From contig SVLC01000009.1 of assembly GCA_015068155.1 (NCBI GenBank), positions 1-45,435 on the forward strand: 45,435 nucleotides of DNA, given 5' to 3'. The DNA is from Oscillospiraceae bacterium (GTDB lineage Bacteria > Bacillota > Clostridia > Oscillospirales > Oscillospiraceae). Shown here piece by piece: positions 21,513 through 29,024 of the stretch. The position numbers and the translations under genes were made by a program. Position 1 is the first letter of the stretch, and the number at the start of each line of letters is the position of its first letter. The notes below the pieces were generated by a model. The model worked only from the letters and a program-made list of their open reading frames with translations, was not told the origin of the DNA and did no database searches.

Positions 21513-22874
21513 TTATTTTGCTTCCTTTTTCTTGACCAGCAGGTATACAGGCAGGCCCAGCAGGGTAATGGCGATGGAACACAGGGAAATGATCGTGGTC
21601 TGGACAGAATCCAGGAACAGCTGGCTGATCACCACATAAAGACCGCTGGCAATGGCCAAAATGGGGATCACGGGGTATAGCGGGACCTTGTATTTCCGCT
21701 CAGCATCCGGCATGGTCTTGCGCAGACGGATCACGCTGGCAAAGGTCAGGGTGTAGAAGATCCAGCAGGAGAAAACCGCCAGATTGGTCAGCAGGTCAAA
21801 GGTGGTCATGCCCTCAATGAGATTCAGCCGGCCAACGAAGCAGTAGATGGCGCCGACAACACCGATCAGCAGAATGGAATTGATGGGAACCTGCTTGTTG
21901 TTCAGCTTCCGCAATGTTGCGCTGGCGGGCAGCGTGCCCAGCTCCGCCAAATGGAAGGCGACCCGGGAGCCGGACAGCAGGAAACCGTTGGCCGCGCCGA
22001 TAACGGAAATGATGATGCCCACAGTGACCAGTGTGCCGCCGACGGGTCCAAACAGCTTCATAGCTACAGCGGAGGCAGGGGAGGTCAGATTCATCAGCTC
22101 ATCAGCAGGCAACACCCACAGATAAGCCAGGTTGATCACAAAATAAACCGCCATAATGATGGATACGCCACCGACAATAGCCTTGGGCATATCCTTGCCC
22201 GGGTTTTTCATTTCTCCGGCAATGGCGCCCACATTGGTCCAGCCTTCAAAGGCAAACAGGACAGCCAGCAGTGTGGAACCCAGCACAGCGCCGGTATTCT
22301 TACCTTCGCCTACCATGGGGGCAAAGATGGCGTTGTCGCCGGAGCCCAGAATGAAGCCGAAGATCATCAGAATAAACAGGGGGATCAGCTTGCAGATGGT
22401 GGATACCAACTGGATATTGCCTGCGGCTTTTGAACCAAGGGAATTGGCGCCGATCAGCAAGGCGATCAACGCGATGGCGATGGGCAGTTGGAAGGCAGGA
22501 CTCAGTCCAAGAAGGGCGGTCAGCTCATTGCCTACGGTAATGCCGTAACCGGCCAGAAAGGCGGGGTAGAAGATCACGGTCTGCATCCAGCCTGCCAGAA
22601 AACCCAGTTTTTCGTGGAAGGCATCGCCTAAGTATGCCACCATACCGCCGGTTTTGGGGATCATAACTGCCACTTCCGCAAAGGTCAAAGCACCAAGCAA
22701 ACTGGCAATGCCACCGATGATCCAGGCAAGCATACCCATGCCGGGCGCGCCGCCGGTTGCCTGGTAAATGGCGTAAGGCTTAAAGAACACGCCTGCGCCG
22801 ATGACGCAGCCAACTACCAGGGCCATAGCAGCGGAAACACCCAGGCTCTTTTTCAGTTGGTTGTTATTTTCCAT
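21513..22874 (-). CDS. APC family amino acid permease
   Basis: A 453-residue permease with about twelve membrane segments. Residues 8-45 hold the family start LGVSAAMALVVGCVIGAGVFFKPYA with the GxGxF backbone-binding motif in helix 1, and FAFEGWTNVGAIAGEMKNPGKDMPKAI is the helix 6 and loop signature of the LAT-like/amino acid exchanger branch. Substrate specificity cannot be read. I chose ATG 22874 because it follows a good promoter (22908-22936) and a GCGAGGA ribosome site; the open frame extends further upstream to 23051 but without support. Monocistronic. Confidence 0.9.
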   Translation of the reverse strand: MENNNQLKKSLGVSAAMALVVGCVIGAGVFFKPYAIYQATGGAPGMGMLAWIIGGIASLLGALTFAEVAVMIPKTGGMVAYLGDAFHEKLGFLAGWMQTVIFYPAFLAGYGITVGNELTALLGLSPAFQLPIAIALIALLIGANSLGSKAAGNIQLVSTICKLIPLFILMIFGFILGSGDNAIFAPMVGEGKNTGAVLGSTLLAVLFAFEGWTNVGAIAGEMKNPGKDMPKAIVGGVSIIMAVYFVINLAYLWVLPADELMNLTSPASAVAMKLFGPVGGTLVTVGIIISVIGAANGFLLSGSRVAFHLAELGTLPASATLRKLNNKQVPINSILLIGVVGAIYCFVGRLNLIEGMTTFDLLTNLAVFSCWIFYTLTFASVIRLRKTMPDAERKYKVPLYPVIPILAIASGLYVVISQLFLDSVQTTIISLCSIAITLLGLPVYLLVKKKEAK

Positions 22875-22907
22875 GTGGAGTCCTCGCTTTCCAAATGATA
22901 TACAGTT

Positions 22908-22936
22908 ATTATGCGGGAAAAAACGAGATTTGTCAA
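22908..22936 (-). promoter_or_regulatory. Promoter of the APC permease gene
   Basis: On the minus strand TTGACA (22936-22931) and CATAAT (22913-22908) are 17 bp apart, about 34 bp before the start codon. Confidence 0.85.
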
Positions 22937-23000
22937 GAATAGTTAAATATATGAAGAATAATATTGGAAAGATCCGGCATAAATGTGCAATCTGTTTCAT

Positions 23001-23033
23001 GAAAAAAGTGTCCTCTGCCGAGACAGAGGACAC
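23001..23033 (-). terminator. Terminator of the NifU-like/GGGtGRT unit
   Basis: On the minus strand GTGTCCTCTG and CAGAGGACAC form a 10-bp perfect stem with loop TCTCGG, followed by TTTTTTC. No terminator is seen between it and the GGGtGRT gene, so the transcript should include both tail remnants and the 80-codon gene. Confidence 0.9.
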
Positions 23034-23052
23034 GATTGTTATAGAAAACAAA

Positions 23053-23094
23053 TTACTTCAGGCTTTCCTCAACAGCGACAGCAACGCTAATGGT
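23053..23094 (-). pseudogene. Orphan C-terminal tail of a GGGtGRT gene, remnant C
   Basis: The last 13 codons and stop of a GGGtGRT-type gene are preserved: TISVAVAVEESLK then TAA. This equals the end of the intact gene at 23500 (TVSVAVAVEESLK) except for one conservative change, yet the codons differ at many silent positions. The rest of the gene is missing; 17 bp upstream is the stop of the 80-aa membrane gene. Because the differences are mainly silent, the source gene must have evolved as a protein-coding sequence before it was lost. Confidence 0.75.
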
Positions 23095-23111
23095 CGTACT
23101 GGCTATGGAGG

Positions 23112-23354
23112 TCAGCTCTGCTTTTTGCGCAGAAGAATTCCTGAGATTACCAAGGCGCCACCACCGAGGATGGAGATGGCAATAGCACCTTTGGATACCG
23201 CAAAGAAGTATTCCAGCGCAGAAGCATACTCTTGAGCTTTGTATGTGTTGCTCCACATATCCACACAATGCTGATACTGGAAAACCATTAAACCGCAGCA
23301 AAATAGGATTCCCGTTGCAATAAGTGCGATCCCAACAATGCGCTTGGTGTTCAT
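23112..23354 (-). CDS. Small two-helix membrane protein (80 aa)
   Basis: An 80-residue protein with membrane segments at about residues 7-26 (VGIALIATGILFCCGLMVF) and 52-74 (GAIAISILGGGALVISGILL), ending in RKKQS. The loop between is polar (QHCVDMWSNTYKAQEYASAL). Its ATG overlaps the stop of remnant B (ATGA), the arrangement of a gene coupled to the one before it, so it probably arrived together with the tail of a foreign GGGtGRT gene. It is richer in A and T than the flanking operon. Family unknown. Confidence 0.7.
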   Translation of the reverse strand: MNTKRIVGIALIATGILFCCGLMVFQYQHCVDMWSNTYKAQEYASALEYFFAVSKGAIAISILGGGALVISGILLRKKQS

Positions 23355-23407
23355 TTCAGAGCCTCCTCAACAGCAACAGCCACGGAAACAGTCATACCGA
23401 CCATGGG
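23351..23407 (-). pseudogene. Orphan C-terminal tail of a GGGtGRT gene, remnant B
   Basis: Eighteen codons and a stop, PMVGMTVSVAVAVEEALK then TGA, repeat the C-terminus of the intact GGGtGRT protein with a single Ser to Ala change. The first 20 bases are identical to the intact gene; after that nearly every codon differs at its silent position. There is no start codon or upstream domain. Its TGA overlaps the ATG of the 80-aa membrane gene. This looks like the 3' end of a homologous operon inserted or left behind by recombination. Confidence 0.8.
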
Positions 23408-23499
23408 TGAGCAATGCGGAGCATTGCGAGTCAGATCCAGCAACCTGCCGGTGGCAGGTTGCCACTATGCCCATGGGATCACCCGCAGTAACGAATCGC
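23408..23499 (-). other. Non-coding joint between GGGtGRT and remnant B, with two hairpins
   Basis: The stretch between the intact stop codon and remnant B holds GCAATGC/GCATTGC (23411-23427, 3-nt loop) and a 10-bp perfect stem GCAACCTGCC/GGCAGGTTGC (23440-23462). CCATGGG occurs at both ends of the joint. It has no T run and no gene. It may be a small inserted palindromic element. Confidence 0.55.
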
Positions 23500-24498
23500 T
23501 TACTTCAGAGATTCTTCGACTGCAACTGCGACAGAGACAGTCATACCGACCATGGGATTGTTGCCTGCGCCCAGGAAGCCCATCATTTCCACATGGGCGG
23601 GGACGGAGGAGGAGCCGGCGAACTGAGCGTCGCCGTGCATACGGCCCATGGTGTCGGTCAGGCCGTAGGAAGCGGGGCCGGCAGCCATGTTGTCGGGGTG
23701 CAGAGTACGGCCGGTGCCGCCGCCGGAAGCCACGGAGAAGTACTTCTTGCCCTGCTCGATGCACTCCTTCTTGTAGGTGCCTGCCACTGGGTGCTGGAAA
23801 CGGGTGGGGTTGGTGGAGTTGCCGGTGATGGAAACATCAACACCCTCAAAGTGCATGATGGCAACGCCCTCGCGGACATCGTCACAGCCGTAGCAGTTAA
23901 CAGCAGCGCGCTCGCCGGTGGAGTAGGGGATCCGCTCCACGATCTTCAGCTCGCCGGTGTAGTAGTCGAATTGGGTCTTCACATAGGTGAAGCCGTTGAT
24001 ACGGGAGATGATCTGGGCAGCGTCCTTGCCCAGGCCGTTCAGAATGACCCGCAGGGGCTCCTTACGAGCCTTATTGGCGGAGCGGGCAATGCCGATGGCG
24101 CCTTCTGCGGCAGCGAAGGACTCGTGGCCGGCCAGGAACGCGAAGCACTTGGTCTCGTCCCGCAGCAGCATAGCGCCCAGGTTGCCATGACCCAGACCGA
24201 CCTTGCGGTCCTCAGCCACGGAGCCGGGGATGCAGAAAGCCTGCAGGCCGATGCCGATGGCCTCAGCAGCCTCAGCGGCGTTCTTAACGCCCTTCTTCAA
24301 AGCGATGGCAGCGCCTACGCAGTAAGCCCATGCCACATCCTCGAAAGCGATGGGCTGGATGCCCTTGACGATCTCATAGGGATCGAAGCCCTTGGCGGTG
24401 CAGATCTCACGGCACTCTTCTACGGAATTCAGACCGAACTGAGCCAGAACACCGTTGATTTTGTCGATTTTTCTTTCGTAACCTTCAAACAAAGCCAT
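23500..24498 (-). CDS. GGGtGRT family protein
   Basis: A 332-residue protein of the family named after its motif, here SGGGTGRT at residues 258-265. It begins MALFEGYERKIDKINGVLAQFG. Other conserved stretches are GLGHGNLGAMLLRDETKCFAFLAGHESFAAAEGAIGIARSA (in parts, residues 101-140) and NCYGCDDVREG near 201-211 with a CxxC pair. No enzymatic role has been assigned as far as I know. It follows a NifU-like scaffold gene by 15 bp, and this pairing recurs in Clostridia, which points to a role with iron-sulfur clusters or sulfur transfer. GAGGAGGAC precedes the ATG. Two orphan copies of its C-terminus lie downstream. Confidence 0.88.
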   Translation of the reverse strand: MALFEGYERKIDKINGVLAQFGLNSVEECREICTAKGFDPYEIVKGIQPIAFEDVAWAYCVGAAIALKKGVKNAAEAAEAIGIGLQAFCIPGSVAEDRKVGLGHGNLGAMLLRDETKCFAFLAGHESFAAAEGAIGIARSANKARKEPLRVILNGLGKDAAQIISRINGFTYVKTQFDYYTGELKIVERIPYSTGERAAVNCYGCDDVREGVAIMHFEGVDVSITGNSTNPTRFQHPVAGTYKKECIEQGKKYFSVASGGGTGRTLHPDNMAAGPASYGLTDTMGRMHGDAQFAGSSSVPAHVEMMGFLGAGNNPMVGMTVSVAVAVEESLK

Positions 24499-24513
24499 TT
24501 TTGTGTCCTCCTC

Positions 24514-25206
24514 TTATTCGTGTCTGGGATCGATATACTTGGCAGCGCCTGCGAAACGGCCGTAGGAACCCTTGGCCTTCTGCAGAGCTTCGTTGGCATC
24601 GATGCCCTTCTTGATCATATCCATCATACGGCCCAGGTTAATGAACTCATAGCCGATGATCAGGTCGTTCTCATCCAGAGCGCAGCGGGTCACATAGCCC
24701 TCAGCCATCTCCAGGTAGCGGGGACCCTTGGCCTTGGTGGCGAACATGGTGCCAACCTGACTGCGCAGGCCCTTGCCCAGGTCTTCCAGAGAAGCGCCCA
24801 CGGGCAGACCGTCCTCGGAGAAAGCGGACTGGCTGCGGCCGTAAACGATCTGCAGGAACAGTTCCCGCATAGCGGTGTTGATGGCATCGCACACCAGGTC
24901 GGTGTTCAGCGCCTCCAGCAGGGTCTTACCGATGAGGATCTCGGAAGCCATAGCTGCGGAGTGGGTCATACCGGAGCAGCCCAGGGTCTCCACCAGGGCC
25001 TCTTCAATGATGCCTTCCTTCACATTCAGGGTCAGCTTGCAGCAGCCCTGCTGAGGAGCGCACCAGCCGATGCCGTGGGTGAAACCGCTGACATCCTTAA
25101 TTTCCTTGACCTGCACCCACTTGCCCTCTTCGGGAATGGGAGCGGGGCCGTGATAAGCGCCCTTGGCCACGGAACACATATGCTGTACTTCAGTGCTGTA
25201 AATCAT
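24514..25206 (-). CDS. NifU-like iron-sulfur cluster scaffold protein
   Basis: A 230-residue protein with the IscU/NifU N-terminal fold. Cys residues at 49, 55, 56, 77 and 106 include candidates for cluster ligands; LGCSGMTHSAAMASEILIGKTLLEAL matches the second ligand region of NifU_N proteins. It is longer than IscU/SufU (about 130-150) because of a C-terminal extension of about 100 residues. No cysteine desulfurase or suf gene is next to it; the partner is the GGGtGRT gene. I chose ATG 25206 because AAGAAAGGAAA precedes it. A hairpin (AGGCGAA/TTCGCCT) lies in the leader at 25228-25246. Confidence 0.85.
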   Translation of the reverse strand: MIYSTEVQHMCSVAKGAYHGPAPIPEEGKWVQVKEIKDVSGFTHGIGWCAPQQGCCKLTLNVKEGIIEEALVETLGCSGMTHSAAMASEILIGKTLLEALNTDLVCDAINTAMRELFLQIVYGRSQSAFSEDGLPVGASLEDLGKGLRSQVGTMFATKAKGPRYLEMAEGYVTRCALDENDLIIGYEFINLGRMMDMIKKGIDANEALQKAKGSYGRFAGAAKYIDPRHE

Positions 25207-25262
25207 GGCAATTTTCCTTTCTTGTAAAGGCGAAGACACTTCGCCTAATAATTTCCGCGAAT

Positions 25263-25291
25263 ATTATAATGGAAACAAAGAAAAATGTCAA
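25263..25291 (-). promoter_or_regulatory. Promoter of the NifU-like/GGGtGRT operon
   Basis: On the minus strand TTGACA (25291-25286) and TATAAT (25268-25263) are 17 bp apart, a perfect consensus promoter. High expression is expected. Confidence 0.92.
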
Positions 25292-25348
25292 TTCACGACA
25301 TAACGAAATCCATAGTTTTTTGCGCATCAGTTTGGTTAGTTTATACAA

Positions 25349-25413
25349 AACAGTAGGGGAGGGTCACTGACCCTCCCGGAATTTAAATTGTAGGGCGGGG
25401 GCTTGCTCCCGCC
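25349..25413. repeat. Two short GTAGGG palindromes
   Basis: GTAGGGGAGGGTCA...TGACCCTCCC (25354-25377) and GTAGGGCGGGGGCTTGCTCCCGCC (25392-25413 region) are adjacent G-rich palindromes with the same GTAGGG start as the elements at 15965 and 34888. The second one lies 3' of rpe and could help to end its transcript, although the T run is poor. Confidence 0.6.
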
Positions 25414-25461
25414 GCTGTATGAATGTTTGTTGAAAACACAAAGAATGAAACAACGCTACAA

Positions 25462-26112
25462 TCAGGATTGCACCAACTTGACAAACGCCGCCCGATCGGT
25501 GGCCTTGAAGTAAGCAGAGCCTGCCACCAGCACATTGGCGCCGGCTTCCTTGCAGACTGCATGGGTCTTGCTGTCCACACCGCCGTCCACTTCAATGAGG
25601 CAATTGGGGTTGATGTCCTGCATCCAGTTTCTCAACTTGGTGACCTTGGGCATCATATCTGCCATAAAGCTCTGACCGCCGAAGCCGGGTTCCACCGTCA
25701 TAACCAGGATCATATCGCATTTTTCCAGGTAGGGGATTGCGGCCTCTGCCGGGGTCTTGGGCTTCAGCACGATGCCGGCCTTGCAACCTAAAGCGTGGAT
25801 CTTGTCCAAAGCCTCCAGCGTATTTTGGGGCTGATCCGCCTCCACATGAATGGTGACAAAATCGGCGCCGGCCTTGACAAATTCCTCAACATAGCGGATG
25901 GGCCGGTCGATCATCAGATGCACATCCAGGGGCAGCTTGGTCACCGGACGAATGGCCTTCACCACCGGAATGCCGATGGAGATATTGGGCACAAAAATGC
26001 CGTCCATAATGTCAACGTGAACAAAATCGGCGCCGTTTTCTTCGATGTTGCGGATATCCCGCTCCAGGTTTGCAAAATCTGCGGAAAGAATGGAAGGTGC
26101 GATCATAGCCAT
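25462..26112 (-). CDS. rpe: Ribulose-phosphate 3-epimerase
   Basis: A TIM-barrel enzyme of 216 residues that interconverts ribulose-5-P and xylulose-5-P in the pentose phosphate pathway. The N-terminus MAMIAPSILSADFANLERDI is typical, followed by VHVDIMDGIFVPNISIG with the metal ligands, then LDVHLMI, MTVEPGFGGQSFM and EVDGGVDSKT. GGAGGGCC precedes the ATG. A MITE-like repeat begins 24 bp upstream of the start, so the promoter must lie in or beyond that element. In many Firmicutes rpe is next to rsgA and prkC; here it stands alone. Confidence 0.95.
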   Translation of the reverse strand: MAMIAPSILSADFANLERDIRNIEENGADFVHVDIMDGIFVPNISIGIPVVKAIRPVTKLPLDVHLMIDRPIRYVEEFVKAGADFVTIHVEADQPQNTLEALDKIHALGCKAGIVLKPKTPAEAAIPYLEKCDMILVMTVEPGFGGQSFMADMMPKVTKLRNWMQDINPNCLIEVDGGVDSKTHAVCKEAGANVLVAGSAYFKATDRAAFVKLVQS

Positions 26113-26135
26113 GTTAAGGCCCTCCTTAAATATGT

Positions 26136-26291
26136 AAATTGTTGTTTATCATGTCATCCTGAGCGAGCAAAGCGAGTCGAAGGATCCGTTCCCCGTAGTC
26201 GAAGAATACGGATTCTTCGACTACGCGGCCCTTTGGGCCGCTCCGCTCAGAATGACATATTCGGTACGGATACTAAGCTAAACAACAATTT
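26136..26291. repeat. Dispersed MITE-like repeat, copy 3 (156 bp)
   Basis: Same 13-bp perfect ends as copy 2 (AAATTGTTGTTTA / TAAACAACAATTT) and the same length. The two copies differ at two positions that I could find (GAAAGATCC versus GAAGGATCC, and ACGGGGCCC versus ACGCGGCCC). It separates rpe (minus) from a DUF1540 gene (plus). Confidence 0.85.
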
Positions 26292-26399
26292 ATCTTCCTT
26301 GCAAGAATATCACATTTTTTTCCAAAAAGCAACCTTGTGTATGGAAAAATAAAAAACGGCAATACTACTGCTGTACCAAACAAAAAGGAGGAACGAACT

Positions 26400-26564
26400 A
26401 TGAACTGTCATGCCAATAAGTGCATTGAATGCACCGTAAAATCCTGCGCGTATCACTGCGATACCGAGAACTACTGTTCTTTGGACCGCATCCTGGTGGG
26501 CACTCACGAAGCCAATCCTACTATGGATCAGTGCACCGATTGCAAGTCCTTCCGCAAGAAGTAA
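26400..26564 (+). CDS. DUF1540 Cys-rich small protein (54 aa)
   Basis: A 54-residue protein with eight Cys residues in the pattern of a DUF1540 domain (MNCHANKCIECTVKSCAYH, YCSLDRILVGTHE, QCTDCKSFRKK). The cysteines probably bind a metal ion. DUF1540 proteins are frequent in spore-forming Clostridia, and their role is not settled. I chose ATG 26400 because AAAGGAGGAACGAACT precedes it. It is monocistronic, with a GC-rich terminator after it. Confidence 0.88.
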   Translation: MNCHANKCIECTVKSCAYHCDTENYCSLDRILVGTHEANPTMDQCTDCKSFRKK

Positions 26565-26570
26565 TGGACC

Positions 26571-26602
26571 CGGCGGCGGCAATCGCCGCCGCTTTTTTAT
26601 TT
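26571..26602 (+). terminator. Terminator of the DUF1540 gene
   Basis: GGCGGCG and CGCCGCC pair (extended by C-G at the base) around GCAAT, followed by CTTTTTTATTTTTTT. Confidence 0.92.
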
Positions 26603-26691
26603 TTTTAGAAAAAAACAGACCGGTGTACATACTTTCGCCACATTTCCTAACTAAAATGTAGTTGCGTAATTCTCCAAAGGGAGGGATATCC

Positions 26692-28077
26692 ATGGAAAAT
26701 ATGGAACAAGAAAACATTGTAACGGAAAAAACTGTCACGGAGCAGACGGCTTCGCAAGAACCGGAGGAAACCGGCTTCTATCACGGTGCCGGTGCAGGCA
26801 AGCGGGAGAGTACTTTTGCCTATACCGGTCAGCCCAGAATCTATCAGACTCCCTGGCAGCCTCAGCAGACCTATTATCAAACCCCCGCTCCGGCCTATTC
26901 TCAGCCACCCAAGGAAAAGAAGGGCACCGGCAAGCGCGTCCTGTCCTGGATTTTGGTGGTGTCCATCATCATCGGCAGTTGTTTGGCTACCGGCCTGGTG
27001 GTGGGTGGCATTATGAAAAACCGCAATGACGCTCTGAAGCGGAATTTTGACGAGATCATTGGGCTGATGCAGGATCGGCTGGAAAAGCTGGAAGGCGTAG
27101 GGGAGGGCGTTGGCTCTCTGGAAACGCCGGAGGGGAATCTCTCTGCCAGCCAGGTTTATGAGCAGAACATTCAATCCGTAGTGGCCATCACCTGCAATGT
27201 AACCATCAGCAACGGATTTGGACAGGCTTATCAGTCCACTTCCTCCGGCTCCGGTTTCGTGATGAGCGCCGACGGCTATATTATCACCAATCATCATGTG
27301 GTAGAAGGCGCTGAAAACGGCAAGATCACGGTGTCCTTTGAAAACGGCGATAAGTATACTGCCAAACTGATTGGCTCCGATGCTTCCAGCGATATTGCGC
27401 TGCTGAAGATCGATGCCACCGGTTTGCGTCCCGTTACCATTGGCAAGAGCAGCTCCATGGCGGTGGGCGATCAGGTGGTTGCCATCGGCAACGCTTTGGG
27501 CGAGCTGAGCTTCAGCCTGACGGTTGGCTATATCAGCGGCATTGACCGGGATGTGAATACCGACGGCTCCGTGATGAATATGCTGCAGACCGATGCTGCC
27601 ATTAACTCCGGTAACTCCGGCGGACCGCTGTTTAACGCCCGGGGCGAAGTGATCGGCATCAACACTGCCAAGTATTCCGGCACCACTTCTTCCGGCGCAT
27701 CCATCGAAGGCATCAGTTTTGCCATCCCCATGGATGATGTGATCGGTATGCTGGAGGATCTGCGGGATTATGGCCATATTAAGGGCGTGTCCATGGGCGT
27801 GATGGTTTCGGATGTGGATGCGGCCACCGCCGAAAAGTATAATTTCCCCAAGGGCGTGTATGTGGAAGAAGTGCTTGCAGGCACCCCGGCCCAGCAGGCG
27901 GGACTGAAGGCCATGGATATTATCACCGAGTTGGGCGGTCATAAGATCGAAAACATGAATGATCTGACCCGCGCCCTGCGGAACTTTGAAGCCGGCCAGA
28001 CCGTTTCCATTACCGTATGGCGAGGCGGCGTGGTGCAGGTGCTGTCCATTACTCTGGCGGAAAAAACCAGCAATTGA
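26692..28077 (+). CDS. htrA: HtrA/DegP-like membrane-anchored serine protease (S1C)
   Basis: A 461-residue protease for damaged envelope proteins. Residues 1-80 are a cytoplasmic low-complexity region rich in Gln, Pro and Tyr. A single membrane helix spans about 83-106, so the protease faces outward. The catalytic triad is H202 (ITNHHVVEG), D234 (SSDIALLKID) and S309 (NSGNSGGPLF). One PDZ domain covers about residues 365-455 (GVYVEEVLAGTPAQQAGLKAMDIITELGG). GGGAGGG precedes ATG 26692; an earlier in-frame ATG at 26662 has no ribosome site. No sigma-A promoter is obvious, so stress control by another factor is possible. Confidence 0.94.
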   Translation: MENMEQENIVTEKTVTEQTASQEPEETGFYHGAGAGKRESTFAYTGQPRIYQTPWQPQQTYYQTPAPAYSQPPKEKKGTGKRVLSWILVVSIIIGSCLATGLVVGGIMKNRNDALKRNFDEIIGLMQDRLEKLEGVGEGVGSLETPEGNLSASQVYEQNIQSVVAITCNVTISNGFGQAYQSTSSGSGFVMSADGYIITNHHVVEGAENGKITVSFENGDKYTAKLIGSDASSDIALLKIDATGLRPVTIGKSSSMAVGDQVVAIGNALGELSFSLTVGYISGIDRDVNTDGSVMNMLQTDAAINSGNSGGPLFNARGEVIGINTAKYSGTTSSGASIEGISFAIPMDDVIGMLEDLRDYGHIKGVSMGVMVSDVDAATAEKYNFPKGVYVEEVLAGTPAQQAGLKAMDIITELGGHKIENMNDLTRALRNFEAGQTVSITVWRGGVVQVLSITLAEKTSN

Positions 28078-28083
28078 TAAATG

Positions 28084-28112
28084 GGGCGTTCCACTGCGGA
28101 ACGCCCTTTTTC
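28084..28112 (+). terminator. Terminator of htrA
   Basis: GGGCGTTCC and GGAACGCCC pair around ACTGC, followed by TTTTT. Confidence 0.93.
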
Positions 28113-28170
28113 CGTGTAAATGAACAGAAAAAGGGAAACCGGGAGCATGGCTTTTCGTATTCTCTGCGAA

Positions 28171-28199
28171 TTGACTTTATATGCCGAAGCCGCTATACT
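28171..28199 (+). promoter_or_regulatory. Promoter of the esterase gene
   Basis: TTGACT (28171-28176) and TATACT (28194-28199) are 17 bp apart, about 35 bp before the start codon. Confidence 0.82.
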
Positions 28200-28233
28200 A
28201 TGCGGGTATGTTTTTAAAATCGGGAGGAACGGA

Positions 28234-28986
28234 ATGGTCAAGCAGTGGAAAGTAAAAATTCCCCAATTGTCCGGCGATATGGAGCGGCTGGTATATGTAT
28301 ACCTGCCTGATGATTATGCCGTATCCGGTATTCGTTACCCGGTTTTATATATGTTCGATGGCCACAATGTATTTTTCGACGACCACGCCACCTATGGAAA
28401 ATCCTGGGGCATGGCGGAATATTTGGATGCGCAGAAAAAAGAGCTGATCCTGGTGGCTGTGGAGTGTAATCACCTGGGCAATCAGCGGCTGGTGGAATAC
28501 GCTCCCGCGGATTTTGAGTTTCCCCAGATCGGCATGATCAACGGTCGGGGCAGGGAATACATGGATTGGATGGTATCCACCCTCAAACCCTACATAGATG
28601 CCCATTTTCCCACCAGGCATCAACGGGAGTATACCGCCCTTGCCGGATCGTCCATGGGCGGCCTGATGGCGCTTTATGGCGTGTGTGAGTACAATGCGGT
28701 GTTCAGCAAAGCTGCCTGCATCTCTCCCAGCTTTTGGATGTCTAAGGACAAGGTGCTGCAGATGGTGGAGCAGGCCCATATTGCCACCGACAGCACGATT
28801 TACATGGGATATGGAGCCGTGGAGTTGCCCAATCATGCTCCCAGCTCGGAGGCGCTGATCAGCGTGGCCCGTCTTCTGCTGACGCGCCGGGTAAATGTGG
28901 CGCTGAAGATCATTCCCGGCGGTACCCACAACGAAAGCTCCTGGGAAAAACAGATTCCTTTATTTATGGATTATCTGCAACTGTAA
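28234..28986 (+). CDS. Alpha/beta hydrolase of the esterase D family (PF00756)
   Basis: A 250-residue cytosolic hydrolase. The nucleophile elbow is GSSMGG (in LAGSSMGGLMALYG), the early strand is YPVLYMFDGHNVFFDD, and the catalytic His is in PGGTHNESSWEKQIPLFM near the end. This architecture is shared with Fes-like enterochelin esterases and S-formylglutathione hydrolases; the substrate is not evident and no siderophore genes are nearby. I chose ATG 28234 because CGGGAGGAACGG precedes it. Monocistronic, with promoter and terminator on each side. Confidence 0.9.
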   Translation: MVKQWKVKIPQLSGDMERLVYVYLPDDYAVSGIRYPVLYMFDGHNVFFDDHATYGKSWGMAEYLDAQKKELILVAVECNHLGNQRLVEYAPADFEFPQIGMINGRGREYMDWMVSTLKPYIDAHFPTRHQREYTALAGSSMGGLMALYGVCEYNAVFSKAACISPSFWMSKDKVLQMVEQAHIATDSTIYMGYGAVELPNHAPSSEALISVARLLLTRRVNVALKIIPGGTHNESSWEKQIPLFMDYLQL

Positions 28987-28987
28987 G

Positions 28988-29019
28988 AAAATCCCTCGCC
29001 ATATGGCGAGGGATTTTTT
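28988..29019. terminator. Bidirectional terminator between convergent genes
   Basis: AAATCCCTCGCC and GGCGAGGGATTT pair around ATAT and are flanked by A and T runs. It serves the esterase gene (plus) and the amino-acid ABC operon (minus). Confidence 0.93.
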
Positions 29020-29024
29020 GTAAA

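Noticed and set aside
23338..25227. A 629-codon open frame on the plus strand opposite the GGGtGRT and NifU-like genes
   Set aside because: It mirrors the two real genes on the minus strand, has no ribosome site, and its protein is low in recognisable structure. Strong codon bias of highly expressed genes often keeps the opposite strand open.
26647..27942. A 431-codon open frame antisense to htrA
   Set aside because: The protease motifs on the plus strand are complete, and the antisense frame has no start signal or domain.
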